Below, piece after piece: positions 40,901 through 53,405 of a stretch of DNA of 64,000 nt. Origin of the DNA: Triops longicaudatus (lineage: Eukaryota > Arthropoda > Branchiopoda > Notostraca > Triopsidae); contig JAGQDJ010000066.1 in the NCBI GenBank assembly GCA_022885665.1, forward strand, positions 62,001 to 126,000, read 5' to 3'. Under the pieces are notes generated by a model. It was given only the letters and a program-made list of their open reading frames with translations. It was not told the origin of the DNA and searched no databases. A program made the position numbers and the translations under genes. The stretch's first letter is position 1, and each line of letters opens with the position of its first letter.

Positions 40901-43900
40901 GCACCCTTCTTTGCCTTTTTCTCTGCTATTGTTAGATATCACTGAAGAAGGTAAAACGAAAGAAACAGGGGAAAAAAATAAGTGATTTACAAACTGGGCC
41001 CTTCAGTGGTCCGGTATCTTTGATCATTCCCACACAATGGTCAAGTTCTGCACCCTGTGCCTACTTAACCATTTCGTTGCTTTCAACCCCTGGGATTTTT
41101 TCTTTTCTTGTTCGAAGCATGCTGCCATTCTTGCAACTTGAACATCATATTTCACCCTCTAGTCCATTAGCTTTCTCTCCTATAATTGCCTGTTTCCCTC
41201 CTAGGCCTAATGTAGACCCATAACTATCGAATGCAAGTGTCTTTTGCTTTAGTTCGTCTTATTTGGATTACCTCTCGGAATTGGTGGAACGCCAAATGTA
41301 AATATGGATAATGGTCACTTTACCAATGGGAAATATTGGAAGGCGAAAAGTATAATTTTGTTTGTAGAATAGAGATAGTGTCGGATCACGAAGGTTTGGT
41401 TGGAAGACGTGAAACTTGCATTTCCGTCCCATTGCCTATCAAATTCGCTGGATGATGCAGAATAGATTTGTAAACGAAGAAAGATATATTTAGCAAAAAA
41501 ATAAACAATAAACTTTTTAGTAAAAGGTTATCGTATAGATAGGATCGGTTGAGACTATTTTGTAAAATACGGTAGCGGATGTAAATAAGAAGGAAGGTAA
41601 CTGCTTGTTAAGAGCTTCAAAAATTTGAATGTGCAATTTGGATAGCAAAGGACACTGTGAATTTCATTTAAAGGACAGTAAAGAGGAATAAAAAGTGCTG
41701 GACTGAGTTTTTTTTTCTTTCTGAAACAGGGCATGGCATGTTGGTGTCGAGTCAGAACAAAAACTTGACCTCGCTAAGTGAAGAGTTGCAGCTCCTTTTA
41801 CTGGAAGAGCCGCCTATTCCAGTGTCGTCAGTACTGGTCGAAGCGATGGGCTCGGTCATGGAGCACATGACGAGTTCGACTTTTCCGCGGTACCGGCAAG
41901 TGACACCCTCGCCTTCCGCAGCCTCTATGCTACTTTTCGTTTGTTCAGTTGCTCGTACGAATCTTGAAATCGAAATCTTGCAGCGCGATGACCAACTGAC
42001 GAGCGCGTACTCCACCCACGACGCAGCTCCCGGTACGAGTACCGGTACGTCTCCTCTGCCCGGACTCAGTTCCTTACTCCCCAAACGGTCTTGTCTGGTC
42101 CCGTTGTTGCACGTACTTGCTATGCACTCGAAGCTACTCACGTCACGCTGTAACGGCGAGGATTCTAGTATAAAATACTACAGCGAGTTGTGGAATCGCG
42201 TGACTGGCCTGAAATCCCCCGGGGAGGCTGCTAAAGCGGATTCCCTGGCGGTCCATAAAAAAGACGTCCCGTTGCTGCTCAGTGATGTCAGCTCCCTCTT
42301 GTTACAGTTTTTGCTGGTTTTACCCTTGCAAGTCGACAAAGGTAAGTACTGTCATTTACATTAGTACTTTGATTTTCCTCTTTATATCCGAAAGCTATAT
42401 TTTAAATTTTTATTTATTTACCTTTCTTTCTCGTAGCGTTTGTGCTGTGTTTAGTCCAAGGCTTGTACAACGTAGCCTACTTTCAGCAATTATGTCAACT
42501 ATGTTTGCAAATGGGCGAAAGAGGGCGGGCCATCTGGAGGACTCGCGCCTTACCCGAACGACCAGGCAGTCCCATTCCGGAAACTTTGTGCGGTTGGGAT
42601 TTAGCTCTGACGTTAGGTTTGGTGCTATCTTTGCTGGAGCACAGTCCCTTATTTTTGGATGAAGAAGACGAAGATACGACCGAAGATGAGGACTGGGGCG
42701 AATTACGCGTTGAAGATGAGTTGCAAAAAATGCTATTGCCCTTTATGCGCGTCAGTGCCCTCTTGGTACACCATTTGTACAAGTTGCCATTACCGGTTAG
42801 AGAAAGTGCGGCCTTAAGTGGTGAATTCGCTGCTTTAAGTCAATACTTGGGCTTGGTCAGTATCGGTAGTAGCAATAGTACCGGCAGTAGTAGTAGCAGT
42901 AGTACCAGCACCGGAGCCCGGGCAGATGTAAGAGCCTGGCGTGGGTTAAGATGGGCCCAAGGCGTGGAAGCCGTGAGTTTGATACGGATGTGGTGCGAAG
43001 AAGTTTGCGAAGTCGCCGGTAGAGCCGGAGGCGTGGCCAGAAGTTTGATGGTTAGCTACCGGTCTTGGAACAGGCCACGCCTTCTAGGCTTGCCTGAAAA
43101 CTACGATATCGTCTTTCAGGTAAGATTTTCTTTGTTTCGTTTTTATTAAAGCTAATTGTTTGGTTTTGGAACTTGGCTTTTTATTTAAAATTATTTATTT
43201 TCAAAGATCCCATCTGCGATTTTGTTAAAGTTAGTTTAAAATTTTCCAACATGCTTTCCACTTAATTTTTACAGAATTGTTATCCGTTTCAAGTATAACT
43301 CGTGCAAGAAGATTTTTCAGGAATTAACTAAGGTTATTATAAGAAATTATGTGAAACTATGCCGTGAAACTTAATCCGAAATTGTACTGAAATATTTGCA
43401 GTACTACCACCATCGGCCGTGTGCTAATTGTACGGAAGTACCAAAGGAACCGAGTTTGTGTCTAGTGTGCGGGAAACTTGTTTGCCTCCGGGAAAATTGT
43501 TGCAGACGGCAAAACATGCACGAAGCTGTTCAGGTAATTTTCTCACTTACTACCAAATGACCCCGAAAAATAGTCTTCTTTTACTCTGTGTGTGTGAGGT
43601 GGAGGGGGGGGGGGGTCCGAAAATTACTGCTTAAATGTAGAAACCGCATATAACAAGACCATCTTTTCGGGAAAGTTTAAAATGATACTTATAATAGGAA
43701 ACAGTAAAAAATGGTAATTGTCTGACATTGCGGTCTTTTATACTTTTTTTAAATGTTGTGTATTCTTTATGATCAATAATATTGAATCTTCGGTTCAAAT
43801 GTCCCATGTTGAAACTTGTGACTTTAGACAGTTGCAGCACATACTAAAAGCTTTCGCTATTTTTCGTGTTATATGTATTGCACCGTCCAGTAATTTTTTC

Positions 43901-44444
43901 AACGGAAATTCTTTTTTTAAAAAAAAAAAAACTATAAAAGCGTTGATTTTATGCCACAGAACTTTAAAGTGACTTTCGCTGCCAAAACTGAAACGGTTCT
44001 TCGCTTGGAATACGATGTAGAATGCATGAATCAGCTTACCATCTTCACCTCCCACTTCTCCTCCATTCGCCTTTTGTATTTCTTTTTTACTGCAAATTGG
44101 CCACATTTTTCATTTCTTGCTGACTGCCGCAACTCAAAAACTTTTATTAAATTTTGTGTCATTTTTTTCTTTTCACTATTCTACAGCATTCAGTGGATTG
44201 CGGAGCGGGTACGGCCATTTTTCTGGCCGTCAATTCCTGTACGATCATTGTGATTCGCGGCAAGCGTGCTTGCTTGTGGGGTTCGGTGTATTTGGACGCG
44301 TTTGGGGAAGAAGACCGCGATTTGAAACGAGGCAAGCCATTGTTCTTATCCAAGGACCGCTACCAATTGTTAGAAATGCAATGGCTGGCACATCGCTTTG
44401 ATCACACCAACAAAAAGTGGATCTGGCACCGCGATGTCTTGTAA
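21782..44444 (+). CDS. Ubr3: E3 ubiquitin-protein ligase UBR3
   Basis: UBR3 is a large RING-type ubiquitin ligase of the UBR family. Twenty exons join in frame: 21782-22004, 22167-22380, 22486-22747, 22922-23051, 23188-23321, 24457-24685, 24783-24962, 25085-25311, 25939-26094, 36004-36319, 36468-36777, 37153-37423, 37697-37862, 38607-38966, 39100-39669, 39844-40356, 41730-42341, 42437-43119, 43402-43533, 44187-44444, giving 1981 residues (human 1888). The UBR zinc box is complete (about 84-150: CGLVW, CRTCGISPC, GGACDCGD, FCDKH). A RING opens at YDCVICNQ (about 1281) and closes at ACPLCRQ. The C-terminal region keeps the UBR3-specific GSVYLDAFGEEDRDLKRG stretch. Ser/Pro-rich linkers in exons 14-15 are the variable part. 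The start at 21782 has a good context (AACATGG) and no in-frame upstream ATG was found. Intron 9 (26095-36003) contains the antisense DUF4803 gene. The weakest join is exon 3 to 4, where a small exon could be missing. Confidence 0.96.
26095..27871. other. UBR3 intron 9, left part
   Basis: AT-rich intronic DNA between UBR3 exon 9 and the 3' end of the nested DUF4803 gene. I see no exon on either strand; the 67-residue plus frame at 27481-27684 has no supporting features. Confidence 0.55.
27872..30871 (-). CDS. secreted DUF4803-family protein, short N-terminal form (isoform A)
   Basis: Function unknown; DUF4803 proteins are arthropod extracellular proteins with a helical N-terminal half and a Cys-rich C-terminal half. 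Four exons join in frame: 30871-30212 (220 codons), 29996-29855, 29773-29595 and 28975-27872, giving 694 residues. Residues 1-19 (MKFLVMTLTLSAFLSSTHG) are a signal peptide. Exon 2 carries the family segment KGYAMMQFSWMLLRLYGKG; exon 3 ends with a WKCDP motif; exon 4 opens with GYLINEVD, then a Cys-rich block (NTCRENC at about 340, WWRW at 426-429, then CSYCLCLCD), then a beta-rich C-terminus with two RF-containing repeats (ITGVRFVKKG, ITGLRFRKLG). There is no membrane segment. A TATA box and initiator lie about 130-160 bases upstream. The whole gene is antisense inside UBR3 intron 9. All exon joins are GT/AG; the family call rests on remembered insect sequences. Confidence 0.87.
27872..33858 (-). 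CDS. DUF4803 protein, alternative N-terminal module joined to shared exons (isoform B, inferred)
   Basis: Exons 33858-33335 and 33174-32928 encode 257 residues: a signal peptide after the second Met (MKVPFCSYLVFFGLVHLTLAQ), then a helical region ending FDNFHDYLK. The last codon is whole (phase 0), exactly as at the end of the 220-residue first exon of isoform A. The module has no C-terminal half of its own: 31100-32900 contains no counterpart of the downstream exons. Splicing its donor (GTAAGT, 32927) to the acceptor before 29996 stays in frame and gives 731 residues. The two modules look related: both have a leucine/proline-containing helix, a LY..F...YQ stretch, then a short TLQDYA/TLEDFA motif. 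An acceptor at about 33893 implies a further untranslated exon upstream. The exon pair itself is well supported; the join is inference. It might instead be a truncated duplicate. Confidence 0.6.
31024..31031 (-). promoter_or_regulatory. TATA box of DUF4803 isoform A
   Basis: The minus strand reads GGGTATAAAATC; TATAAAAT occupies 31031-31024. A TCATTG initiator has its A at 30997, 34 bases from the TATA start, the expected spacing. It lies between isoform B's last private exon and isoform A's first exon, so it would be an internal promoter. Confidence 0.65.
31050..32927. other. spacer between the two DUF4803 N-terminal modules
   Basis: About 1.9 kb of UBR3 intron in which no DUF4803-like exon or other coding exon is seen on either strand. 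If isoform B is real, this is part of its first long intron. Confidence 0.5.
33893..36003. other. UBR3 intron 9, right part
   Basis: No coding exon seen. It should hold the untranslated first exon and promoter of DUF4803 isoform B on the minus strand, which I could not place. A small hairpin (GGGGT, loop TTTG, ACCCC) lies near 34498-34511, and an AGGCGCGCCT palindrome near 34549. Confidence 0.45.
34945..34985. repeat. T-run followed by A-run
   Basis: Thirty-two T residues followed directly by nine A residues, in UBR3 intron 9. The A/T junction can fold back on itself; the run could be the tail of a retroposed element on the minus strand. Confidence 0.9.
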
Positions 44445-44562
44445 AATTTCCCTCCTTATCCCCCTTAATATTTGCTAAAAGGAAGGGGACGAAAGATAGA
44501 AAGAGAGAGCAAGCTATATTATGTCTTTGGAAATGCCCCTTCTCCTTAAAAGAACGAAAAGA

Positions 44563-44577
44563 AATAAAAAAAATAAA
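44563..44577 (+). terminator. two AATAAA polyadenylation signals of UBR3
   Basis: AATAAA at 44563-44568 and again at 44572-44577, about 120 bases after the UBR3 stop codon, on the coding strand. Confidence 0.6.
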
Positions 44578-47500
44578 GCTGAGGTCAGCAGCAAATAAAA
44601 TTCTGTTGGTCGAGAAGATGGACACTACAGCACTTGTACGCGGACAAAACCCTCTATGGGGTGGATTCACCTTACTGCGAAAACTATAGGCATTGTACAA
44701 TTTCGTTTTTCTTCGAATTTTTCTCGTTTCACCTCCTCTTTCTGCTTTGGTTTCATTCTTTGTTATCTTGTTTGGACCCTTTTTTCAGTTTTGCGTGAAG
44801 AAACAAGTTTAGGTTAATTTCCAAAAATTCTGTTCACTTCTGTTCTGTCTTCTTTTGTTTTGGGGTTTTCAGTTTGTTAAACCGCAGAGAATTATTTGTC
44901 TTCTCCTGTCGTTATTTAATTAACTTTTTTAGTCTAATTTGTGAAGTTTTAAAAAACTAAATCATTGTTATACACGCCTTAGTGATTTATTTGACAGGGA
45001 GAACGAAGTGGCAAGGACACAGCTATACGATGTGATGATCCTTTTGTTGTATTGTATGCATTATTGTAAAAGCTGTACAGTGACTTGGAAAAGATACCGG
45101 AGCGCGTTCTCTTTACAACTGTATGGCTAAGCGACATTCTTTACCTAATTTTTCCTTTTGTGGCAGCACGTTGATTGACAGTCCTTCCAAGCTGTGTGTG
45201 ATTTGGACAGATTCAGTTTTTCACCCTTAATCCACCCCATTGTTTGTCTTGGAAGGATGGGGAAAGGAGGTAAGAATGGGTAGGGTTGCGTGATATGACA
45301 ACTTTGCCCAACAAACAGTACGAGCGATGACAACGCTAATGCAAGATGTCTTGCTTTCATCATCCAGGGGTTAACCCAAGTGAAGGAGGGTGTTATGGGG
45401 GGATGCAGGAGAAGGGGATGGCTGAGGAATGCCAGTACATCTCTATGGGTTTTGGGTCTCGGACGTGTTAGAATGACGGATTAGGCTTGTGGCAAATCAA
45501 AATTGATTTGAATGGAAATGCCTTCCTGCGTTGTGTAGTAATAATGGTTGCACAGACATTTTGCTGACAGTGTTTCTGGTGAGATTTCTTTCAGCGGTAG
45601 GCCTGCCAAATTTCGTTTGAAAAAAAATCGAAGAAAAATTGTCATGAGACGATGAGTCAGCTTAATGGATGGGTTTGTATAAAGTGACGACCTGCATTTT
45701 TATGTCAACAAAGTTTCGAGCGAAAAATGGAAAAAAAATATCCCGTTCAGTATTTGGCAGAAAATTGTCAGTTGCGTTCCTATCAGAAATAGTAGTTCTC
45801 CTGGAGTTAAACGTAATCATGTCGCACAAACATATTTTTGTCTATTTTGCAAAGTTAGCAGTGTAGAGTACTTCCTTCATAAAATATATAACCGTAAGTT
45901 TTGACTTGTGCCCATTGATCGATTCCTTCAACAATTTATAAATAATCTGTCTTAGATAATACTTCGTCGGAATAAAAATACAGTAAAACATCATATGAAA
46001 CACTGGTCGACTACAGAAAGATTGTAAGGTCCTGAGTTATGTAAATCTAAAGTTGAAGCTCGTGACGTAACAACCTTCTAATATTCCGCACAGTTTATTC
46101 AGATTTCGGGAGGTCTGTAGTAAAAGAATTCTATTGTACCATAGAAATTTTACTACGATTGTAGTATCTCTTCCACGGATAACTTCGTATTAGCCCTGCA
46201 TCGCTTCTGAAGGCTTTGGGGGAAATGTTACAATGGCTATTAGTGAATTCATCTTCATATATAAATGAGCTGGCAGAAATTAAGGCAACAAAGTTTATTT
46301 CTTCTAGGATAGTAGAAAGTACTCTTGGGAGGCCAGTAGCGTGTATTCCTCCTCTTAGGCCCCGAGCCTAGAATCTTTCCCTCGGTTTAATCATGCCTGT
46401 GCCAGTACTTCTTTCGTCGCCCTTCTTTCACATCAGTTCGTCAGAAATGTAGCACAGTGTCATTCAAGCGACGTCTGGCAGAAATACATAGTTCCAGTAG
46501 TTAATTATAAAGGCTGGACCGAAGTTCTCTACAGGCCACTTCTATATTTCTTTCTGGGAGATTTTTTTCTGTGTTCAGTAGTTAGTTGTTGTGCTTGAGC
46601 AAACTGGAGAATTTCTCCTCGACAGCACAGAGCGACAAAGTACAGGAATGTCAGACTTCTGTATAAGAAATAAGGAAAGAAAGGAGGTAAGAAAAAAAAG
46701 CTTCAGTTGGGGCTCTTTGCCACTTTTAATGAGCATCTTGAGCGCTTCATAACGTCTACAGCTGTTATGCTGTAAATCAGCAAGGTTTTCAGCGAGAGTC
46801 TCGGGGAAAATTTCTTTTATAAGATAGAGATGAGGCTCAAACTATAAGGGGAAGAGTATCGGCTAAAAATTTTTACCATTAACACCATGTGACTTGCCAA
46901 GTTTTTGCTTTCGGTCAATGCTTGCTTTATTACACACGACCGAGGCTGATACTTCTGATCTTCGTTCTGCCCTGAAGTTGGTGCCAACAGTACCATAACT
47001 TCATAAGAGAAAGAGGGGTGTGTAGTTTAGCCCCAGGGGCTTATAGTAGCCCCGAGGGCTGGTTGATGTTAGCTAAAAGAGAACTGGAAGCAATTTTTCT
47101 CTCTTATCGCTGCTTCGAGTGAAAAATGGCAACTGTCATAGCTCCCAGTCAACACAGAACTCTTCTTAAACGCTTATCGGTGGCTGGGTATATCAGAAGA
47201 CGTTAAATACACCTTCCTCCTCACCTACTTCTTGCTTTCTCGGGAGGCGAAAAGGCTGAATTCGAACAGAGAAACCTTAAAGAGTAAAAGTACTTGAATC
47301 GCTCTTCTTTGCTTAAATGTACTCCGAAAGTGTGAAGTTTGTCCGGGGGAGTTCTTCAAACCGACAATAGGTGCAAAACCATGTCGAGAATTAGTAATAA
47401 AAAGTTCTTCAAATTTGTGCAAGCTTGCTGTAGCTCTCAGAAAAAAAAGAAGAGACTTCGAGTCCACTTTTGTGTTTTCCAAAGCAGTCAAAAAAGATTA

Positions 47501-50500
47501 CTGCAGTTATCTCTGTACGACCGCAGGCGAAGTGTGGACAGTTTTGTTTGCCAACAATTTTTTCCCAGCGTTGTGGGTACACATTTCTTCAGGTTCTTTG
47601 GAGTGGAGAGATATAACTTCCAAAGTTTTTCCATGGGTAAAGAAGAATAGGATGTATTGTGGCGAGTAGATAACTCTGCGTGTGGTATCGGTTAGAAATT
47701 TTTGTAGGAAGTTATATTTCTCCCTTTGAATGGAAGTGGGGTCCGAAGAAATAAGTCGTTAGCATAACCGAGTGGTACGCGCTACTAAGGCAGTTTAAGG
47801 AGGTTTGCTCTTCCAAAGGTTAGTTTGAAAACTTTGGGGTGGCTGGGCGGGGAGCATTAAAGAGGTCGGATAGTAGCTGTGACGAGTGACTTGGTAATGT
47901 GAAAGAAAGCAATCTTGTGAACCGCAGTACCATAAATTTCTGGTTTCCCAAGTTATTGAAAAACATCCCCATCCTTGCCGGTACCCCCTAGCTATCTTTT
48001 TCGGCAGCGGAAGAAGGAAGCAGAGAAGAAATTAAATTTTGCTAGGACTTCTTCCAGTACTTGTATTTGAACTCTTTTGTTTCATTGTCAGAGTGGGCAG
48101 TGCGCCGTTTACTATAGGGAAAGATGAATCTACCGCAGGGATGAAAGTTCCGGTAAAGAATTTTTCGTGATGGCCAAGGTCAAGCGGTTTAATTTCTTCT
48201 AGTACTGGGCAATTTCTCTCTGGGGTTTCTTTATTTCTGTGAAGTGGGGATTTTTGTCGTTTGTTCCTTGAGCAGGCCAGCGAAGCAATCGATGTCTTGG
48301 AAAAAGGCGAAAAAGGGCTTTTGGGGTGAGCGCGAACGTCAGCCGCGTCGATTTTGCCTTGTACGGGCGAAACTGTCGGTACGGCTAGGCGTATTTCTTC
48401 CTATTTACCACAGAGCCACTGGCAGATGAAGCCTCAGTATGAGCGTGACGCTTTGTCAGTGCAAGCTGTAAAACTGGTGGTGTCTTTAATGGTGCGATAG
48501 GCTCTGTGTTGTTGGCAGAACTATAGTGATGGAACCTGTTCAGTAATTAGTACTTTTCAAAGTGAAGTGAAGCGATTATTCCCAAGTTACTGGTGACGGG
48601 CAAAGGCCTGAAAGTGGAAAAGTTGGACAAAGAGGACATAGAGCGGGTAATATTTCTGACCCTTTGTATGTTAAAACGCAGAAATACGAGAAAGAAAGGG
48701 TGACGTTTGTAGCAATGGAAGCTATTTCGAGAAAGGAAATCGAGCCATTTCCATAGTAAATGGTGGCACAAAAGCTTTGAGCGTATCATCTCTTTCGGTG
48801 ATGATTCCGATGGAGAAAAGGGGAGAGCGTATGAGTATTGCTGTAGCAATTAAAGGGGAATGATTACAACGATTATTTCATCGTGCTTGAAGATCAAACA
48901 AGAAAAGTTTGTTTGGGTGAATTGGGCTTCTTAACGACAATTACACAAGCTCAGTTGGAGATGTTCATACGAACAACTTTCTACTAAAAGATCTTGAATT
49001 CATATAACGTTGATGTAGTGCCTCTAAAAAAAGCGAACGTGAAGGTTACTTTAGTGTGGTTAAGTTCGTGCTTTCTATTGCTCTGGCGTTATTTCTAAGG
49101 TTTCTGATAGTCTAATATTAAAAAACTTGCGTAGATCACTATTTACTTGCAGCTTGTTCTATTTTCAAACTTAGCTAACTCTTTTGGAGCTAAGGAAAAT
49201 CCTACCTCAAACTATAAGTAGTCATTTGATTTAAATTAGACTTTTAGTATACATTCAATTTGTTCTAGAATTTGTCGTGCTACCGGCGCACCTTAGCTCA
49301 AGTTAGTTTTATTTATTTTTAAATATATATATTGCTTAAACTTGTTAGAAGTCAGCCAAGAGCCACGCTTCACGTTGAGATAAATAAGAAAAAATATCTC
49401 TAAAGATTTTAAAACAGGAATAATACGTGGCCTCAGATAATTCGTTTTTGTGAGGAGGAAGGGCAGTAGTTAAATAATTCTATTAGTGAAAGTTGTTCTT
49501 TGTATAAGTATCAGATTTTCTCCAAAATTATCTCAGTTGTTTTTTGTAAAATAAGGGGTCAAGTCAAGAGTGGAAGTTCCTCGTAAGTTCTTTTTACATT
49601 CGTTCTTGTATTCCTGCTTTTGAGTAAAGTTTCGTTGAAAGCAAGCGTGTGTTCTTTATGTGTTTTTATGAACAAAGGTTGAAATTTCTTTTGTCAAAGT
49701 GATTGAAAAAGACACGTTAGAGGTGAAGTTTTTAAGACCGGCGCACTAATATTTTCAATTGGGGCGGAAATCAAGTCTAAGTGGTTCGGTTTGCTCTCTC
49801 TTTATTGTCCTTCAAAGCAAAGGTTGTTTCGTTCGCGAGCCTGTAACTCAGTCGTTAAGTGTCTGTGGCATTGTCGTGCGTAGTACTTTTATTGCTGCTG
49901 CTGCCGCCGTAGTAGATGCGAAAGGATTCGATTTGGCCAATAAGCCTTCCTTTTCCTTTTATTTTTATTTCTCTGTTTTAAAGAAAGAAAAGGAAAAGAA
50001 ATTTTTGCAACGGGAAACCATTCAAGTCATATCGCAGTTTGTGCATTTCTTATTTTCCCCTCTCTTTTACTTTTGTTGCTATAACATTTCTTGTGCCCCC
50101 ATTTTTGCTAGAGAAAAGGGTGTGTATAGGAATGACAGACGCTTAACTTGGTCAGGATGGAAGAGAGTACTGGCCGGCTTCCGGAAAGTCCTTCTGTGAG
50201 CTCTCTAGGGGGTCTTTGTTCTCGAAGAACTGGTTCAGGAAGATAGGGAAGTTCTGATCCGCCCACAATTTACCGCCTGGAGGCACCACATTATTTCATC
50301 TAAAGGATCTGAAATCTACACACGCTCTGTGTACTCACCCTTAGTTGATTACTCTGCGTGAATCTGGTGACTAAAATCTAAATTAAAATCTGGAATGGCT
50401 ACGTTGGTGGTACGCAGAAATTTTCTCAATAGCTCTACCCGTAATAAGGGATCGATTTTTACGACCGAAATACTATAGGCACAAGCTTAACATGCATTGC

Positions 50501-53394
50501 CTTTACTTCACCGATAATTCTTAAGTCTGCAGAACAAACGTAGAACAAACCCTGTATTACTAGGAAACATAAATATTCTAGAATCCTTGATTTCGTTGCT
50601 GGATGAGTTATCGATTTTAGACAAGAAGACCAGATGTGAAGTTGTCATGTGTTTGCGTATTTTTCAGGATAAGAGCACCAGTAAGCACTTTTTCTGTGGA
50701 GCTTTCAGAATGACTTCAACACGTGTTATTTGACTGGTGATCTAAAAAGAAAAACTCTATGGTTCTTTTAAAGAAATACAAGAAGAATTTTCTCTCTTTT
50801 GAAGTCAGAGTAGTGCTTTTCCATTCTTCAAGAGAGAAAGCGAAAACTTGAAAAATGCACAGGGTATAAATAGTCTCATTGGACTTCCGTTTTTAGGACT
50901 GGCCGGCACAATCCACTCACCCACGCTCGTTATCTGACCTTCTCTTCTCCAGTTGGTGTTGACGTCTACAAGTCGACAAGCGCACACTGAGGAAAAGTTT
51001 TGACAGTTGGAGTAGATTTCTGCCTTTAGAAAGAAATTGAAGTGATTACTTCGCCGGTCCTTCACTTCAAACTAAAGAAGTCTAGTAATTACCTTTGTGG
51101 ACTGGATGACCCGTCTTTCCCTTAAAAAAGTATTCAAAAAGAATTAGTCTGACAGAAAAAAAGCGCCATCAAAGTACAGAAATACTATTACGAGGTTCGT
51201 GCTAATATATTGCTTGTATTTTTGGGCTGAGTTCACTCATTTTTTTAAGTAAATTAGGGCTCATTTCAGTACGTCAAGAAGTTGAGGAACATATAGCCTA
51301 TTATGGAAGGATTCCTATATTTTTTCGTTAGAAATTAATACGTTTGCTTATATTACATGTCGTACTATAGTGACGGGTGTTTCTTCTCCCCAAACAAGGA
51401 ATCATCGAAATGTTCTTGGCAAAGTACGTAGGTCTAGTACCTTATAGCCTTTGGGCCCTTACTGGTACGAAAGCCGTTGCTCACTACCCCATAAAAACTA
51501 GCCAACATCCTCAAAAAGTCCCAGACCCTCAAGTATTACTGCGAACACCCTCTTGAAAAAGAAAAGGGGAGATCTGGAACGGACCAGAGAAGGAAAAGAA
51601 AATCTTCAAGAGTTTTTCGCTAATATCTTGGTTTGCCTGGAAGGCACACATCTTGGTAGAAAACGGTGTAGAAATGTCATCATAAATTGCTACGCGGCTC
51701 CTTGATCGAAATGACTCAAGTGAGCTGCTCAGAACTGGTTCGTGGCCCCTTTTTTTCCCTGTCCCGTCTCGCAATAGAGGAAAAAATAAGCTAAATTATT
51801 CTTTGTTCAGCTTTTTTCTTCGAAGTATTTCCTTCCGCTTGCTGAAATCTTTGGCGATGCAGGGAGATAATTCTTTCTGACATTTTCCCAGATTTTTCAT
51901 TTCTTTTCAATATATCAAAAGAGAACAACTTGTGTCCTCAATTGCTGGCTTTGCCGTCCAATTTTCTACTAACCGTTGCAGCCTGCTTAAATTTGGTATT
52001 TCACTGCGCAAAAATTTCTTCTGCACTCGTGTTTTTACAGTCGTGAGGGAAATAAAACAAATTGACTATTGATAGCTATATAATTTAATTTACCTTCTCT
52101 TTTCTTGCTATATATCGAGCAGAAACACAAGTTATTAAGAGAGTGCGCTTCTGTGTTCGGAGAAAAAAAATCTGTTAAGCAAGAAAAAATATCAACTTCT
52201 CAATGTTAATAATATTATTACTGGCAGCCTAGATTGGCTTCATTTCACAGGCAAGACTACGTGTCTTCCATTTCCCATCAGGGAGAAAAGCTTACACTTG
52301 TAAGAAATAGTCCCACCCCAAAGGGACGTGACTGGCTTTGGTAAATCTACAGAAATATTGGATCGTTTTTCCCGATTGATGAAAGAAAATTAGCTTCATT
52401 TCCGAATTTACGGCTTCATCTATTTCTATTCGCTTTTCCGAGTCCACAAACACTTATTAATGGGAATGGTAATGCTTTTTAAATAACTTGTGACAATATT
52501 TCTTGTTACATCAGAAATAATGGCTAATTACTTCAAGCGAAATCCTTCATTTCTTCTGACTTTAACTTACCTGCGAGATACCTGCTACGACAGAAATATT
52601 TTACGCAAGAACGAACATGATAATCTTGTGAGAGACAATCTAAGAAATTCCGTATTCCATACAATATTCTACAGGGAATCTAACCAACACTTGCCATAAT
52701 TTAGAAAGTCTAACGAACTTTGGGAATAAATATGTGGTTGTTTTTGTTTTGGAGACGCAAACAGCTGGGAAATTAAAAATATCGCAGTCATTTCGGTAGA
52801 TTTCTTCCAAGCCAATCCTGCAACCATACAAAGAAATTTAAGACAAATCGTTTTACAGATTTGTTTTCCTTTGTATTTAAAAACACATCGTACGAGCAAA
52901 ATAACTAGAGTAACTAGCCATCTAATAACTAGCCATCTTTTCAGGAGCGGTTTAGTTCTAAAATTACTGCCATCTATAAATCTGACAGGTAGAATTACTG
53001 CATCATTAATTTCTGAAGCATATAAGTTCACTTTTATTAAACAAATTTCCAAGTCTATGAACTGCAAAAAAAGGTTTTTTAACTGGTTGAAAAAGTCATT
53101 AGATTAAGCTATGCGTCGTTAGCATTACAAAACTCCACAGATCGTTAGTGGCCGCCGAGTCGTTAGGACTTTTTCCCCTTCCTCTCTACCGGATAAACAT
53201 TGTTGCCTTTCTTTTGTTGACTTTGTTGGCGAGGACAAATATTTTGTTGTTTGTTTAGCTTTCGTCGCTCCCACTCACCCCCGCACAAATCTCTTGTCGT
53301 ATTCTCTGGCAGTACGTGAGATCGTAAGTCAACTACACGACGAATTTCCTGCCATCGGTGGAAGTATCGGCATTTTCTCGGTGCTGAAGCGGCT

Positions 53395-53405
53395 CGCATA
53401 TAAAA
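53395..53405 (+). promoter_or_regulatory. TATA-like motif upstream of the receptor gene
   Basis: The plus strand reads GCATATAAAAGCC, a good TATA box about 660 bases upstream of the receptor start codon. Since the receptor's first coding exon is preceded by an acceptor, an untranslated first exon is expected, and this could be its promoter. No donor was confirmed. Confidence 0.35.

Noticed and set aside
42840..42920. AGT/AGC repeat as a separate microsatellite
   Set aside because: It encodes a poly-Ser linker inside UBR3 exon 18 and stays in frame, so it is part of the protein.
49759..50199. A 146-residue plus-strand frame
   Set aside because: Its composition follows local T/A-rich base content, with no signal peptide, domain, promoter or splice evidence.
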